Under the pieces are notes generated by a model that had not been told where the DNA came from, ran no database searches, and worked only from the letters and a program-made list of their open reading frames with translations. A stretch of DNA of 64,000 bases from Parastagonospora avenae f. sp. tritici 18332-5 (Eukaryota; Ascomycota; Dothideomycetes; Pleosporales; Phaeosphaeriaceae): contig JAFJTR010000041.1 in NCBI GenBank assembly GCA_022559985.1, positions 186,001 through 250,000 of the forward strand. Direction: 5' to 3'. Within the stretch, counting starts at the first letter, position 1. The number at the start of each line of letters is the position of its first letter. Shown here one piece after another: positions 43,253-56,089 of this stretch. The position numbers and the translations under genes were made by a program.

Positions 43253-44892
43253 CTACAAAAGCGGCACTCGCAGGCCACAACAATCCACCTCATCCCCCCT
43301 AACCTCCACCCGTCTCCCCATGTACATTTCACCAAACTCGCTTAAAAACGCGCGATCCGCTTCACTCCACGCATCCAAGCCTAGTCTACTAACCTCGCGC
43401 CTGCCCACAGTGACCTCATCTTCGCCCTCATATCCCTCGTCCTCAGCGCTCTCTTCGATAATCGCAGATAACGTAGCGACGAGCGAAGATGTCTGCCGAT
43501 GAAAGTACGCAACAACGCTCGTCTCTATGTTTAGGTGCGACAAATCCCCGAGAATCTCGCGGTCCGCGTCCCGCTCGGATGTGCTATTGATGTCCTTCTC
43601 GCCCGCGGAGGCCCACCACATGAAGCCCGAGTATGCGAGGCGCGACCACGTGATGGGTTCGACCATGGAGTCGTCGTAGGAATCGTTGTATTCATCGTCA
43701 GCGCGGTGGGCGTCGATGGACGCGCGGGATATCAGGGGTTGTTGGTCGTCGTCAACATCGTCGGTGTAGCGCTCGACAGACGCGTTACGGTGCTTGAAGA
43801 GCTCTTTGTGCAGCATTTTGTAGCGCGCGACGTCGCGCTGGCTGGCTTTTATTGGGGTGCCGGAGGAGGTAAGGAGGCGTGGCCAGCGGCGTTGTTGAGT
43901 TGGTAGTTCGACAATGACGTCGTAGAGTTTCGCTTTGGTGGAGATGATCTCGTCGGTTGTGCAGGCTGTCCAGCCGCCGGTGGTGGGAGCCGAGAGAGAG
44001 GGGATGTCGTGGACGCCGACGGAGAAGAGGGAGGGCAAGCGTAATAGGGCTTCGGCGCCGGGGAGTAGGAGTTCCGAGTCGCGCGCGGAGAGGCTGGAGA
44101 GGATGGAGAGGATGTAGACTAGATTTGTTAGTGATTATAGATGGTCGTATACCTTCAGGACGTACCAAACTCGCACATGGCGCGCACAGGCGGGCCTCCG
44201 ACAAAGAGTATCCGCTTACGCAGGAGGGCTGCTTGTTGAAGCCTAAACACCAATGGGCCGAGGACGTCGAGGTATTTGAGCATGGAGAGCGCCGGGTGAT
44301 ATGCCGGTAAGCGCTCGTCGTCCTTGGTGACCGCCGAGACTGTCGATATGGCGCGCGCCCGGCTGTGTTCCTTGGTGTTATCGTGCTGTCTTGCATGTGA
44401 CGTCTGCTCCTCCCAGAACTCTTCCAGCGGCGCAACCCCCTCGTACTCGGCAATCGTCTTCGCAATGCTCTCCAGCCGGCCAGCAACACCCCATGTCCTG
44501 CCCAGTATACCATCCCGCCGCGCTAACACGCCAACAGAGACGAAATTGGCATTGCGCTCTTCCGACCCTGCCTCGCCCCGTGCGAATGCGCTGAGCCCGG
44601 CATATCCCTCGTGTGTAAAGTAGACGAGGTCTGACGCCTGCGCGTGAAGACCCGAAGGTAATGACTTGTATTCTACCGCATTTTCGAGCTCAATGTCTGT
44701 CGTGGTGCGTTTCCAAGCGATTATATATCTGTCAGGCGTCAGCGCATTCAAGGTACGTACAGGTAGGCGGCACACTACTTACCCGACTTTCTTGTCGAAG
44801 CGGATCAGGAACAGCGCCTCGATCTTAGGCGACTCATGATCGCTATTACTGTCGACGTCGGTCGCAACGCTCGATTGTGTGGAGGTAGACAT
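43253..44892 (-). CDS. DENN-type protein, LCHN/DENND11-like (DUF4484)
   Basis: Three exons, 44892-44783, 44728-44166 and 44118-43253, give 512 aa. The start KIEALFLIRFDKKVGYIIAW is the first longin-like strand of this family. LPSGLHAQASDLVYFTHEGYAGLSAFA and the following NFVSVGVL, and later FVGGPPVRAMCEF, fit fungal homologues of LCHN/DENND11. DENN proteins act as exchange factors or scaffolds for Rab GTPases in membrane traffic; the exact partner of this branch is not known to me. The acidic stretch TDDVDDDQQ and the C-terminal part are less conserved in type. The 231-nt gap to UTP10 is its promoter. Confidence 0.78.
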
Positions 44893-45123
44893 GTTGGCGG
44901 ACAAAGCCGCGTAGTCGTTGGGGATACATGCAGCGCGCCAGTGACAAGATCGCGCGACCACATCCCTGACGGTACTCTCAGTAAGCCGAGGACATTTACG
45001 CACCCTATCAGTCGCATGTCACTAAGACTTATTCCAAAACTCACATGTCACTGCCACATTGATATTGAACTCTGAATGGTATCTCATTTTCCCTTGCACA
45101 TCAAACACCTCCCAAAAATATCA

Positions 45124-48100
45124 CTATTGTAACATGCCCTCCAGGCTCTCCCCAAGCACTCCTTCCACCTGGCTAATCCATCGCTGTGTCTCCCTCTCCA
45201 CCATCTCGTCGTCGTCTTCCCTAAGCTCGCTAATAAAGGGCAACATCTCTGGCAGCAGACCTAGCCACTCCTCTCCCAGCCTTGTCGTAAGGCTCTGCTC
45301 GCATTTGACCGTCGCCAGTCTTGTCGCTGCAGAGTCCGATCTCATGTACCGTAGCAAAATGGTGTTGAGCTCGCGGTGATTGTCAATCGAGGATGACGAC
45401 GAGGCCGCAAGGTCGGTGATGGTCGGAATAACGGCTTCGTTGACTTCCTCCGCAGCCGAAATGGTAAGCAAATTCACAAGCGGCTTCAAGATAGTGCCAA
45501 AGTGCGAGGGTGCCTGCCAAAACGCATCCTGGTCGTGTTGGAACGACTTCTGCAACGCGCCTAAGACTGCACTTCGCAGCTCCGAATCCGCGCTTTCCTG
45601 CGCGAGATGCTCCAGCATCTTGGCTGCGTGGTCGATGATGTAGCTCGAGTAGCTGGTGACAATCGACTTGAACTTGTCGAAGAAGGCCGCAAGGAATTTG
45701 TAGAATGTGACAGCATACTCCGGTTTCGCGCCCATTGGCCCTTCCTGGTCCACGAGCTGTACGAAGAATGGCCGGAAGGTGGCATCGTTCAGCTTCAGAA
45801 CCATGGCAAGCGCTGACTCATCAAGAGTGTTGTCCAACTGTTCAATCTCTTCATTATCGTATTCCTGCTCTTCTTGTGAATCGATTACTTGCCTAACTTT
45901 GAACAGTTGGAGCAAGAGACTAAACAGCGTCGAGCTAGCTTTAATGAGCTTGCTCTTGGTCTGCAAGTCGACCGTCGAGCGAAGAAGTTCCAGATGTTCA
46001 GATGAAGCCTCGAAGCCTTGGGAGACGGCATGCGGCCAGGTCGACTTGATGGCGGCAAACGTCTCTTGGGCACCGAGATGCTCAGATACCTTCTCGTAGA
46101 ACGCGCGACGATCCTCATCACAAGCATCCTCGAGTCCACCAACCGCCGATCGGTGCGATAAGCGGAGGGTTGTCTCCAAGTATTCTCTCGAGAACATGTA
46201 TCCAAGTCTCTCAACAATGTTTGACAGTAGCGAGTAAACAGCATTGTGTAGACCATTGTTCTCGCCCTCGATGGCCTGTGAAAGATAGTCGAAAGTGGTC
46301 GGTAGTACTGTTGGCAGTAGAGCGATAGCCTCATCTTCGAGGACATCGACTGCAGAGGTAAGGCACAGCAATGACAGGATACGAATTCTGTCATCACCAC
46401 TAGATAGCGCTTGTGATCCGGCGATAGTCCGAGCAACGACGGCGACCGCGGAGGTATCTTTCTTGCCGAAGCGCTCGATGATCTGGTCAATGCAGGTGAC
46501 TGAAATGACCTTGGCGTCCAAGTGCTGGGATTGTTGGAGTACCTTCTCGACACTTGGCAAAAACGAGATTAAAGATGTGACAGACTTCTTGTCATTCTGT
46601 ACAGCTTTTCCAGCTCGCACCTCGACAGCCTTAATAGCGGCGACCTGGACCTGGTCATCCGTGTTCGCGAGTAGCAACTCAGCCGACTTAACAAGATCAG
46701 TCGTGGGAAGAAGATCCAAGCAACTTGCAAGCACCCGACTGCATGCCTCGTATAGTTTGGGGAATGATGCCACCTTCTTGGACAGCTGGATTGTGGTCTC
46801 GACGATGTTGGCGAAAACTTCTCGTGGCCTTGCCGGGTCGTCCTTTCGTCGGAAGGCTCTCGTTACGTGTGCTCGTAGTCGGTCATCCGTGGCAAGGTCG
46901 GCCAAAGAAGCAAGCAGATCCTTGATAGCCGTCTCAACTTGCGCCGCAGTCTTGTCATTCAGCCCAAACAGACTGTCAGACACCTTGCGCTTCGGCCCCG
47001 CAGCATCAACAACGAGATCAAGGTAGCCCTTGATGGCGTCGAGTGTATGTATCGGGTCGAAAATTAGTAATAACTCCGTGGAGAATCGACGCTGAGTCTT
47101 GCCGTTGTGGTAGCGGTCTGCAAGTAAGGAAATGATTGCCGAGAGCGAGTCTTGCGGGCCAAGTGTCCTTGCTAGTTCCGAGAACAATTTGAGTCGGCGG
47201 TGCAGTGGGATATGCTCAAAGGCGGCGGTGAAGCTGAGCAAGAGGTCAGAGACACCAGTGAGAAAGTTCTTGTGCTTTGAGCGGAGGGAGGCAGCTAATT
47301 GCGGCACCACACGGGAAATTGTCTGGCTGGTATTAGCAAGGGTTCAACGTAAAGCGAGAGCACCATACCTTGTCGACAACTTGTGCGGAGTAGTCATCCT
47401 GTTGGCGAAGTAGCGTGGACCCGATAAAGGTGAAGATGGGCATCAAGTTGTGTAGAATTAGCTCTGGCACCCATGATGCAAGGTTGGCAATCAGTAGCAA
47501 TGCGCTGTTCTGCACTTGCGGGCTGGTCGAATGTCTGATGCAGTCGATGAGAAGATCGGCACGAACTGCAGACTGGTAGTGCTCCGTGTCCTTTTGTTGC
47601 TGAACGATGTCAGCATGCGCGAAACTGTTGGTGACGAGATCACTGACCTTGAGAGTGTCGACAATAGGCGTCAGAGAGCCCAGAATCATGCTTTGCAGAT
47701 AAACCAGCTCGGATCCTAACTGTTGCTTGAGTGGCTGTAGGTCGCCGAAAACAGTAAACAGATTCCTGAAAAGCGCTGGATGTTGTCCGGGGTTCGAGCC
47801 TTCGACAAGCTCAAGAACCAAAGTGAGCTTTCGCAATAATCGCTGTACATCGTCCTGCGAGGCCAATTCAACGCGGGCCATTTCATTGCGACTGGTTCGT
47901 CGCCTCTTCTTGGTTGGAGGGCCCTCGGCCATCTGGACAGCGGCAGGAACGCTCTCCAGGAAGGACAGCAGGGTGGCAGAGTCATGTTCGGCGTTCCGTA
48001 GAATCTCAATAGCTCGCTCGCGGCATTGCTTCTCGCCATCATATTTGCCCTCCTTGAATGATATGTCGAGCAACGTGCGTGCTAGCGTTACTCTGGGCTC

Positions 48101-50594
48101 AGACTTCGTCGCTGGCCAGACTACAGCAACCTTATCGAAAATGGTATCGGCGAGCTGTCGTTTGCTGGAATCCAAGCTCTCAATCATGAGCCCGTTCAGC
48201 AACTGCACGCTCTTGGCTTCTCTGGCAACGAGTGCGTTGAGATGTCCCTTGTACGCATCCTCCAAGGTTATCTTCTCTACATCACACACCGTCGATGCTT
48301 CACCAGGAGGAAGCGTGCACCATGCCTGGATGAGCGGTAGGATGGTGTTGCTGCGCACAGGATCTGAAACTTTGCCCGAAAAATTAAAGATCGGGAGGAG
48401 AACGATGCGTATGCGCACCAGGGGAGATAGGCTGAGATGGCTGGCCAGGAATGAGAGGATAGAAGTTCTCGTCTGCGCATTCATCCCATGCTTGGGTTGA
48501 GATTTGCTACTCTTGGCTCCTTCTAGCACTTCTCGGATCGCAGGAATGGCGAAATTCGGGTCCATGACGCTCTCCTCGAGTATGGGAACCAAGATGGAGG
48601 ATAGTAGAGTAGCCACATCTTCGGACTTCACCTGAGAAATTTGGCTGACCTGTTTCTGGGCCTTTCCAGAGCTGCCGTACAATTTGGAGCTTCCCCAAGT
48701 CGACGTGTTGGCCTGTGATCCAGAAGCTTCCGAAAGTGCAACGGTACACGCTGCCGCAGCGCGTCGAACGGGAGCAGACGGATCTGCCAACGCGTGTAGG
48801 AGATACGGAATCAGGTTCTGGAAGTCGCAGGTGTCTTCGGCCGACTTCAGTGTTGCGGCAGCTGCACGAAGTGCTGCAATGCGTGCGGCAGGCAATTGTG
48901 AGCTGCACCAGGTTCTGGCCAAGAGGCTCAAGTATAAATTGCTTTGCACGGCGTTGTCCTTGCCTAGAGGTTTCGAAGCCAAGAATTGCGAAGACTGGTG
49001 TGTTGATGCCGCACGCTCAAAAGCAGTGACCACCTCTGCGAAGCCCTGAGAGGCATTCGACTCGAGGAAGCTCTGCACTGCGAAGTCTGGAACTTCTACC
49101 TTGGGCGCCGCAATCGATTGGCTTGACACATCGTCCACGTCGAGCATATCCTCATCGTCGTCAAGGTTCTCAGTTTGCGCAGTTTCCAAGGCCGGGGCAA
49201 GTGTGAGTCCTAGAGATTCCAGGTCCACGTTGTCAGACTTTGCGGCGGCGCGCATACCGTCGAGGAAGTAAGTCGTCTCTGCAAGTTGGGCTGCGAGCTC
49301 GAGCAACTGTCCATGTTCACTAGACCCAGGCGCAGAGTCGCCTATTGAGGAGACGAGCGCAGCGAGCGCGGCTCGTGTGTAGGTTTCAGTGAGCAAGCCT
49401 GAAGCCATCAGTTCTTGGAAAACGTCGCGTTGCTCCTCTGAGCGGTCAATACTGGCAAGTGCGCCAAGAGCACATCCAAGTGTAAGGCGGTGCACACGAC
49501 ATTGCTTAGATATCAGGGCTAGCTTTTGTGAGAGCTGTGGTACTTTGAGAAGTCTCCGGATGACGCGGGGTGGGAGTTGTGCGGGCGACCTCTGTTCGGC
49601 GAGGACAGCCAAACATTGGAGACATGCGTTCAGCAAATCCGCATCGTGAGCCAGAACTACAGCCTCCATAAGACTATCCAGCACCTTCTCGCCCAGCTCG
49701 CCTCTTCCTGCCAGTACCGTGACGATGCTGTAGCATGCAGCCACAGTCTCAGTGCCATATTTCGCCTGCATACAGCTGTTCAGAACTGGTAGTATCCTCA
49801 AGACTAGCTCCTCTGTCTTTTGCGATTGGATGTCTCTCCTTCCAGAGCTGGTGTTCTCGAGTATGCCAAAAATTGCTTCCAGGGTGATGGTGGACCAGAA
49901 GGAGATCATCTGTGACGCCTGGTGGCCAGCCTTGACCACCTTGACTGTGTGCGCCTGTAGTATGTTAAAGAAACTGGGCGTATTCACTGCCGTGTATACA
50001 ATGGTCCGTCGCGGCGGGTTCGTGGGTGACTGGATGTATGGGTGGAGGAAGCGGAGTGAAGGCGGCGGCTGGCTGGGGAGGATTGAGAGCAGGGCGAGGA
50101 ATTGCGGCGTAGTGTGGTATGGAAGGTATGTCAAGGCCAGACATTCTGGGCTGTACTCGTGGACTCTGTAACGCTATCAGCACCTCGAATTCAATTCTCG
50201 CATCGAATCAGACGTACCGGAACCGCCTGACTAGCCATTCTACGGCCTTTTGCGCAGGCTTCAGCAGCAGTCGTGGGCCGACCAATGTGATAAAAGCTTC
50301 GACGACAGCACTCAGTTTCTTGTTTTCTTCCTTAGTCATCTGCGTGCGATCCTCGACCTTGCTCTGCTCGCTGAACAAGCTTTTTGAAAATTGTAGAAAA
50401 CGCGAATCAAGCGCGCACAGATCCCGGAAGCCCTCATAGCATATTAAGTATACGGTTTCGAAAGACTGTGAGGCGGCGATCTTGGGTTCGAATAGCAGCG
50501 ACTTTCCATGTGCCGACTTTTGCGCCTTCAGGTCGAGCTGGTGGGTACTGGACGCAGCAATCGCCGCAAGCTGCTTCTGTAGGGCAGTCGCCAT
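45124..50594 (-). CDS. utp10: U3 snoRNP/SSU processome protein Utp10 (HEATR1)
   Basis: Three exons, 50594-50218, 50165-47369 and 47322-45124, give 1790 aa, the normal size. The N-terminus MATALQKQLAAIAASSTHQLDLKAQKSAHGKSLLFEP is the family signature, cited here by its two ends: MATALQKQL and HGKSLLFEP. The rest is HEAT-type helices throughout, the U3snoRNP10 region near 230-350 and the BP28CT-type domain near 1480-1650, ending in a short acidic tail. It is a nucleolar scaffold of the t-UTP subcomplex needed for 18S rRNA processing and rDNA transcription. It is transcribed away from NRDE2 with 336 nt between starts. The basic motif PPTKKRRRTSR in the middle is a plausible nuclear signal. Confidence 0.95.
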
Positions 50595-50930
50595 GGCGCA
50601 AAATGTTTATGGGCTTCTTTATGGTGTGGTTTCAATCTCTGAAGCCATGTGACGCTGTGGAAAGAGCGTGGAATCGGTCGTGGCGTGAATGGCGATTTGA
50701 TGGTTTGGATGGGTCGTAGCTTCCATCTCGAAATAATCTTTCTTCATTTCGCGCTAGTGGGTCGCCCAATCATCGCGCCCTAACTCCGCAACCACTTCCA
50801 CTCCTCAACCTTCTCCTCGCCATCACGTCCTCGACCCGTCGCAAAGTCATGCGCAACACTAGCTGCACTAGCGCATCTCTATCATGGAGCGTGTGACATC
50901 CAATACGTTTACGGTCGCTCTACAGTGAAC
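50595..50930. promoter_or_regulatory. divergent utp10/nrde2 promoter
   Basis: 336 nt separate the two ATGs. No clear TATA is present; a CCAAT box lies at 50766-50770. This is the form of a housekeeping bidirectional promoter for two nuclear RNA-processing genes. Confidence 0.5.
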
Positions 50931-53900
50931 ATGGCGTCAAATGTACCAAAGTTCACCAGCTTCCGCCCAAAACCAAAGCCAGCGCCTGAGCCGCCTAAAG
51001 AGGCCTCAAAATCAGAGGTAAGAGCAAAAGGCTCGTCAAGATCTAAAAAGTATGGCGAGCAAGTCGAGTCGCGCACTGGAGGAACACCAAAATCTGAGCA
51101 CACTGAGTCCTCACCCAAGTTGTATTTCAGCGACAGGAGAGGTGATGCGGATATTCTGAAATATGGCGCTCTCAGTCGCTATGATATACCCGCATATCGA
51201 AGAGCTGGTTACGGATACGTCCTGGGCTTGAGCTTGGATCAGAAAATTGACCGCGACCGATCGTCACATAGCAAAACCTACATGGCATACGTCTCAGGCC
51301 GTCAGCAAGAGAGGCTGATGACCTCCAAGAATGTGCCCAAAGATAGTAGTCGGACGCTGCGCATTATACAGAGCAGCGACAGTCCAAGTCTTGCCGAAGA
51401 GCAAGACTTCATCGCGCTCTCTAATCATGACAAGAAACGACGCAATGACAGTGACAGCGGAGACGATGGGAGGCCCACCGATCTGGACTATCGCGGTATC
51501 GAGCGCGACGCCAGCCAAACACTCGACCCGGATACTCAATATGACGATCATTTTTCAGATCTGACTGCTATCTCAGAGCTTACCAAGAAGAACACTGAGC
51601 TTGTACGCAAAACTCGTGAGCATCCCGAGGACATACAGCCATGGCTAGACTTCATCAAGCACCAGGAAGCAATGATAGCCCCAGAACACTCTCTTGGTGA
51701 AGTCAACGAAGCTAGACAACGACAACTTGCTGATGTGCGGATACCGATCTACGAAGAAGCTCTGAAGAAAGTCCGGAATGCCCCAGAGAACCACATCCAG
51801 CTATATCAAGGCTTGCTCAAAGAGGCGCAAAATTCATGGACTGAGGCCAAGTTGTGGAATCGATGGACTGAGGTGCTCAAAGTACATACTGAGAGCCCAG
51901 AACTGTGGCTGATGTATTTGGACTTCGTACAGTCGCATCTCGCCCGATTCAAGTATGAGGCTTGTCGCAAAACGTTCCTCGAGTGTCTCGATGCTCTTCA
52001 GAAGTCAAAGAAAGTAGCTGTAGAGTCAGTACTGCACATCTTCATTCGCATGACAAGCATGATACATCGAGCTGGGTATCAAGAGCTTGCCCTAGCCGTA
52101 TGGCAAGCCGTCTTGGAACGGAGTCTCTCACAGCCGCCCATGACAGCGGCGGATCTCGAAGACTTCGAGCAATATTGGGAGAGTGAAGCCCCGCGGATTG
52201 GTGAGGCTGGAGCCAGTGGGTGGCGAAAGGCTACAGATGATGATATATCCTCCAACACAGCGTCCTTGCTACCACAAAATCCAGGGAATCCGATCTTTGC
52301 AGACTTTCAAGAACGTGAATACGATTCCATTGAGAAGCTACGATATCCTGGACGTGCTTCAGATGAAATGGGCGAAGATGACGCCTTCCACACGATCTTC
52401 TACGCCGATATCGAGCCATACATCAAGAGTGTTCCAGCTGATGCTCTGACCGTACTCATATTAGAAGCGTTTCTATGTTTCTGTGGTCTACCGCCATTGT
52501 CACGTATAGAAAACCACCAGCGACTATGGTGGGATGATCCATTCATTGCGCAGCGTGTCGCCGAGACATCGTCATCTTATCATCTCAAAGGTGCCGAACA
52601 AGGCTCTATTGCTGATAGATTTGAACAATTCTTCGCTCGCGAGAAGATTAGCTTCCAGATGACAAGCGAGCTTGTCTTCAACGATGACTTCAATCTCAGT
52701 GGAATTCAACTCAGCGCAGACTTCGTACAACGCATCCTTAAGCTCGCCGCTACTGAAACGAAAGATGAAATTCTAGGAGAATACCTGCTCGCCTTTGAAC
52801 ATCGCCATTTCCCAGCAGATGTGGTCAAGACCGCAAAACAACTTCTGAAATCGCGACCAACGAGCCAGCGTCTCTACCATGCGTATGGCCTAGTCGAATC
52901 GTGTCGCGGAAAGCAAGAAAAGGCCAATCAAGTCTTCAGCATGGCCTTGTCCATGGGCACTCTTGGTACCTCCGAGAGCCTACAACTACTCAACAGCTGG
53001 GTCTGGGAAGCACTAGACGCCAACGACCACCTCGAGGCCCTGTGGCGTCTATCATCACCGTCCGGCAAACTTTCCAGCAGATCAGATCCAACACGGCCAC
53101 CAGACGCAGCCCTCCTCCACAACGCAACAACAGCCTTGAGTTCAATCAGCGAACAATCCCTCCTCACACACGCCTACCCCTCCGCCGTCCTCAGCACTTC
53201 TCTCCTCGCACTCCTTGCCTACCTCTCCTCCACACTCAACCCCGAAATCATCATATCCGCCCACGGCCACCTCCTCTTATGGTTCACATCCCACACCCTC
53301 TCGTCTTCCCCCGCCTCAGAACTCTCCGCCCAATCCCTCGCACGCTTCCTCCTGCACCACGCCACCCACGCACCCATCCTCAAGCCCTCCCTGATTCGCT
53401 CCGCGCTGGAACCTTATATTGCGCTGTTCCCAAACAACACGATGCTGCTCGCGCTCTACGCCGCTAACGAAGCCCGGTTTGCCATTGACGATCGTGTGCG
53501 TGGCATCATGGCCGAGCGCGCGCTGCCGACGAGCGTGGCGGGATGGTGTTTTGCGATTCGGTTTGAAGAGAAGAGGGCGGAGGTGGCGAGGACGGCAGGC
53601 GCGATTCGCGCGGCATTCAAGCGCGCTACATCTCCGGAGGCTTCGGGGGCGCATTCTTCAATCATATGGATGGGGTACTTGCGATTTGAAGTCGAGCAGT
53701 TAAGGGCTTTGATGGAAAGGGTGGCGGGACAGAGACCTGGAAAGGATGGGAAGAAAAGGACTTGGGAGAAGAGGGTGGATGAGGCACGGAGGAGGGTCAA
53801 GGAGACGTTTTATGCTGGGTTGAGGAACTTGCCGTGGTGTAAGGAATATATTATGGTGGGATTTGGGGAAGATTTTAGCGGTGTGTTTGGGGAGGAGGAG

Positions 53901-53963
53901 TTGTGGAAGGTTCATCGGGTCATGCAGGAGAAGGAGCTCAGGGTTTATGTTGAGCTTGATTGA
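50931..53963 (+). CDS. nrde2: NRDE2 family nuclear RNA surveillance protein
   Basis: A single exon of 1010 aa. I start at ATGGCGTCAAATG; the codons just upstream lack an ATG. A basic, Ser-rich N-terminus (about 1-80) is followed by YFSDRRGDADILKYGALSRYDIPAYRR. Next comes the NRDE-2 domain with ELVRKTREHPEDIQPWLDFIKHQ, then HAT/TPR-like helical repeats (LWLMYLDFVQSHLARF, YHAYGLVESCRGKQEKA). Known members (human NRDE2, S. pombe Nrl1) bind the Mtr4-type helicase and act in nuclear RNA decay, splicing and small-RNA silencing. The N-terminal motif that binds Mtr4 should lie in the first 200 residues. Divergent from utp10. Confidence 0.92.
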   Translation: MASNVPKFTSFRPKPKPAPEPPKEASKSEVRAKGSSRSKKYGEQVESRTGGTPKSEHTESSPKLYFSDRRGDADILKYGALSRYDIPAYRRAGYGYVLGLSLDQKIDRDRSSHSKTYMAYVSGRQQERLMTSKNVPKDSSRTLRIIQSSDSPSLAEEQDFIALSNHDKKRRNDSDSGDDGRPTDLDYRGIERDASQTLDPDTQYDDHFSDLTAISELTKKNTELVRKTREHPEDIQPWLDFIKHQEAMIAPEHSLGEVNEARQRQLADVRIPIYEEALKKVRNAPENHIQLYQGLLKEAQNSWTEAKLWNRWTEVLKVHTESPELWLMYLDFVQSHLARFKYEACRKTFLECLDALQKSKKVAVESVLHIFIRMTSMIHRAGYQELALAVWQAVLERSLSQPPMTAADLEDFEQYWESEAPRIGEAGASGWRKATDDDISSNTASLLPQNPGNPIFADFQEREYDSIEKLRYPGRASDEMGEDDAFHTIFYADIEPYIKSVPADALTVLILEAFLCFCGLPPLSRIENHQRLWWDDPFIAQRVAETSSSYHLKGAEQGSIADRFEQFFAREKISFQMTSELVFNDDFNLSGIQLSADFVQRILKLAATETKDEILGEYLLAFEHRHFPADVVKTAKQLLKSRPTSQRLYHAYGLVESCRGKQEKANQVFSMALSMGTLGTSESLQLLNSWVWEALDANDHLEALWRLSSPSGKLSSRSDPTRPPDAALLHNATTALSSISEQSLLTHAYPSAVLSTSLLALLAYLSSTLNPEIIISAHGHLLLWFTSHTLSSSPASELSAQSLARFLLHHATHAPILKPSLIRSALEPYIALFPNNTMLLALYAANEARFAIDDRVRGIMAERALPTSVAGWCFAIRFEEKRAEVARTAGAIRAAFKRATSPEASGAHSSIIWMGYLRFEVEQLRALMERVAGQRPGKDGKKRTWEKRVDEARRRVKETFYAGLRNLPWCKEYIMVGFGEDFSGVFGEEELWKVHRVMQEKELRVYVELD

Positions 53964-54250
53964 ACTCAACACCCTTTTCTGAATTACATTGGCTTGACTG
54001 CCTCAAAACAAACAGTGCACGACCATCACGTATAACTATGTCAATCTTCGTCATGTACCAAAGTTTGTTCGCTACAAGAGGCGCTCATCAGCCCGAAGCT
54101 ATGGATAGTATCACTAGGCTTCAATTGCGAATTCAAGCGCTGTGTATAGACTGCCATTCATAATTTGTTTGCATTGCATCATAACTGATAATGTGTACTA
54201 TTTTCAGTAGGCCTTCATTGCCCGTCATCGTCCCACAGCAAGATCTCCAT

Positions 54251-56089
54251 CTAGCACACAGCATGCGTCTTCCCCGTCTTGCCCTGCAAGCTATGTTCCT
54301 CATCCACAAACGGATTATTCGCCTTCTTGCCTTTGGAGAAGATTGGTGTAGTAAGCGTCGAGCGGCGGCGCATAGCAAACTGATGCCTTCAACACATTAG
54401 CACAACAATCTCCCACACACAGCCCAAATACAGGGAAGACTCACTCCTTATGCTCCTGCAGCTTCTTCGTATCCAGTGAGTCCAGCGTCTGTAGCGCAAG
54501 TTTGAAATCCGCAATCAGCGCATCGCACCTCGACTTCGTGAAGTCCTCGCGCACGACGACCCGCAGCATCTTCATCTGCTCCGAGTGCGGCGCCATGGTA
54601 TAGGCAGGAACGACCCAGCCGCGCTCGCGCAGTTGGTGGGCACTATGAAATGTCAATATCGGCGTCGGGCTGGACGATTGGTGGGACTTACACGGCGAAT
54701 TCGTCGTACTGCTTTCCGAGATCCTCGTCGATTCTGGCGGCGACGAGGGGGAGGCCTTCGCCGCCTCGCTGGCTCATGATGATAAAGCCCATGTTTTCGA
54801 GGTTTGCGGAGAGATAGTCGGCTGTGCGGGTGAGGTTCAGCATAATGCGTCTGTAGCCACGCTTGCCGAGGCGGATAAGCTGGTAGTACTGTCCGATGAT
54901 CTGGCTGGCGCCGCGCGAGAAGTTGAGAGTGAAGGAAGCCTGGTCTGCGCCGAGATAGTTGATGTTGAAGACAAGTTCCTGGGGCAGGTACTTGGGATCG
55001 CGCCATACGACCCAGCCTACGCCTGGGTACACTAAACCGTACTTATGTCTGTCATGCGTTAGCACTGCCTGGATGTATACAAGGCGCTAAATCATACCCG
55101 GAAACGTTGATGGATGTGACCTTGGGTAGGCGGAAGTCCCAGAGAAGACCGGGGTTGACGAAGGGAGCGACGAAACCACCAGACGCGGCATCGACGTGGA
55201 TGTCTACTTCAATGTTGCGCTCGACCAAGAGGTCGTTGATGCCCTTGATGTCCTCATATTCGCCTGTGTATGTAGTACCCAGGATGGCGCCTATCACTGT
55301 CAGCACCCGGCTACCTCGTCTGGAGAACAAAAAGACTCACAAATGCCAATAGTGTTCTCGTCGCACAAATCAACACACTCCTTGGGGTCGATGACGTATC
55401 GCTCAGTGGTGCAGTACACATATCGCTCCTCGACGTCGAAGTAGCGACATGCCTTCTCCCAGCACACCTGCACTGCCGAGTTCATGATCATGTTGGGCTT
55501 ATCAAACGGCTTGCCTTCTGCCTTGCGCTTGTTCTGCCACAGCTTCTTCATTGCAAGCACACCCAGCATGATAGCCTCGGACGAACCGATTGTAGAAGTG
55601 CCGATAGTGTTGCTGTCGTCTTCGGACGGGGCGTTGAAGAGGCGGGCGATCATGGAGACGCAGCGGTTCTGGATATCAGCGGAAACGGGGTATTCTTCGT
55701 AGTCGATGAAGTTCTTGGAGAAGGCATCACTGTGGTAAGGTCGTGTTAGCGTGACTTGTCAACGTTTGGTACGATGCATACACCATGAGCTTCTCAGCTT
55801 CTTCCTCCATATAAGTCGTAACAAACGAGGCAAGGTTGAGCGTCGGCGTGCCATCGAGCGTGAGGTCGTCCTTGATCATACGGTACGCAACTGAAGGCGG
55901 CATCTCCTTGTCGGGCATCTCGTGGCGTGGGAGGTCTTCGGCAGCATATCTGCTACCATACACCGTCGCCGTGTAGTCGTCCGCATCGTCATCCGGGTGA
56001 AGATTGATCTTGGAATCTGGTGCGGATTCGAACTGGGACTTCTCGTCATTGACCTCCTTGGTGGTAGCTACACGATTGATGTGCACCAT
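54251..56089 (-). CDS. gad: glutamate decarboxylase (PLP)
   Basis: Six exons, 56089-55782, 55729-55341, 55290-55098, 55048-54692, 54642-54445 and 54386-54251, give 526 aa. It turns glutamate into GABA and CO2, feeding the GABA shunt. Motifs: SKNFIDYEEYPVSADIQNRC, GTSTIGSSEAIMLG, VDIHVDAASGGFVAPF, and INVSGHKYG with the PLP lysine K299 rebuilt across the exon 3/4 junction. The C-terminus has RRRSTLTTPIFSKGKKANNP, a basic tail like that of other fungal decarboxylases; a calmodulin-binding role as in plants is unproven. Each of the five introns (48-58 nt) restores a conserved segment. Confidence 0.95.

Noticed and set aside
46295..48500. Long plus-strand frames (243 and 257 codons) opposite utp10
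   Set aside because: They are antisense shadows of the conserved utp10 reading frame, with no protein character of their own.
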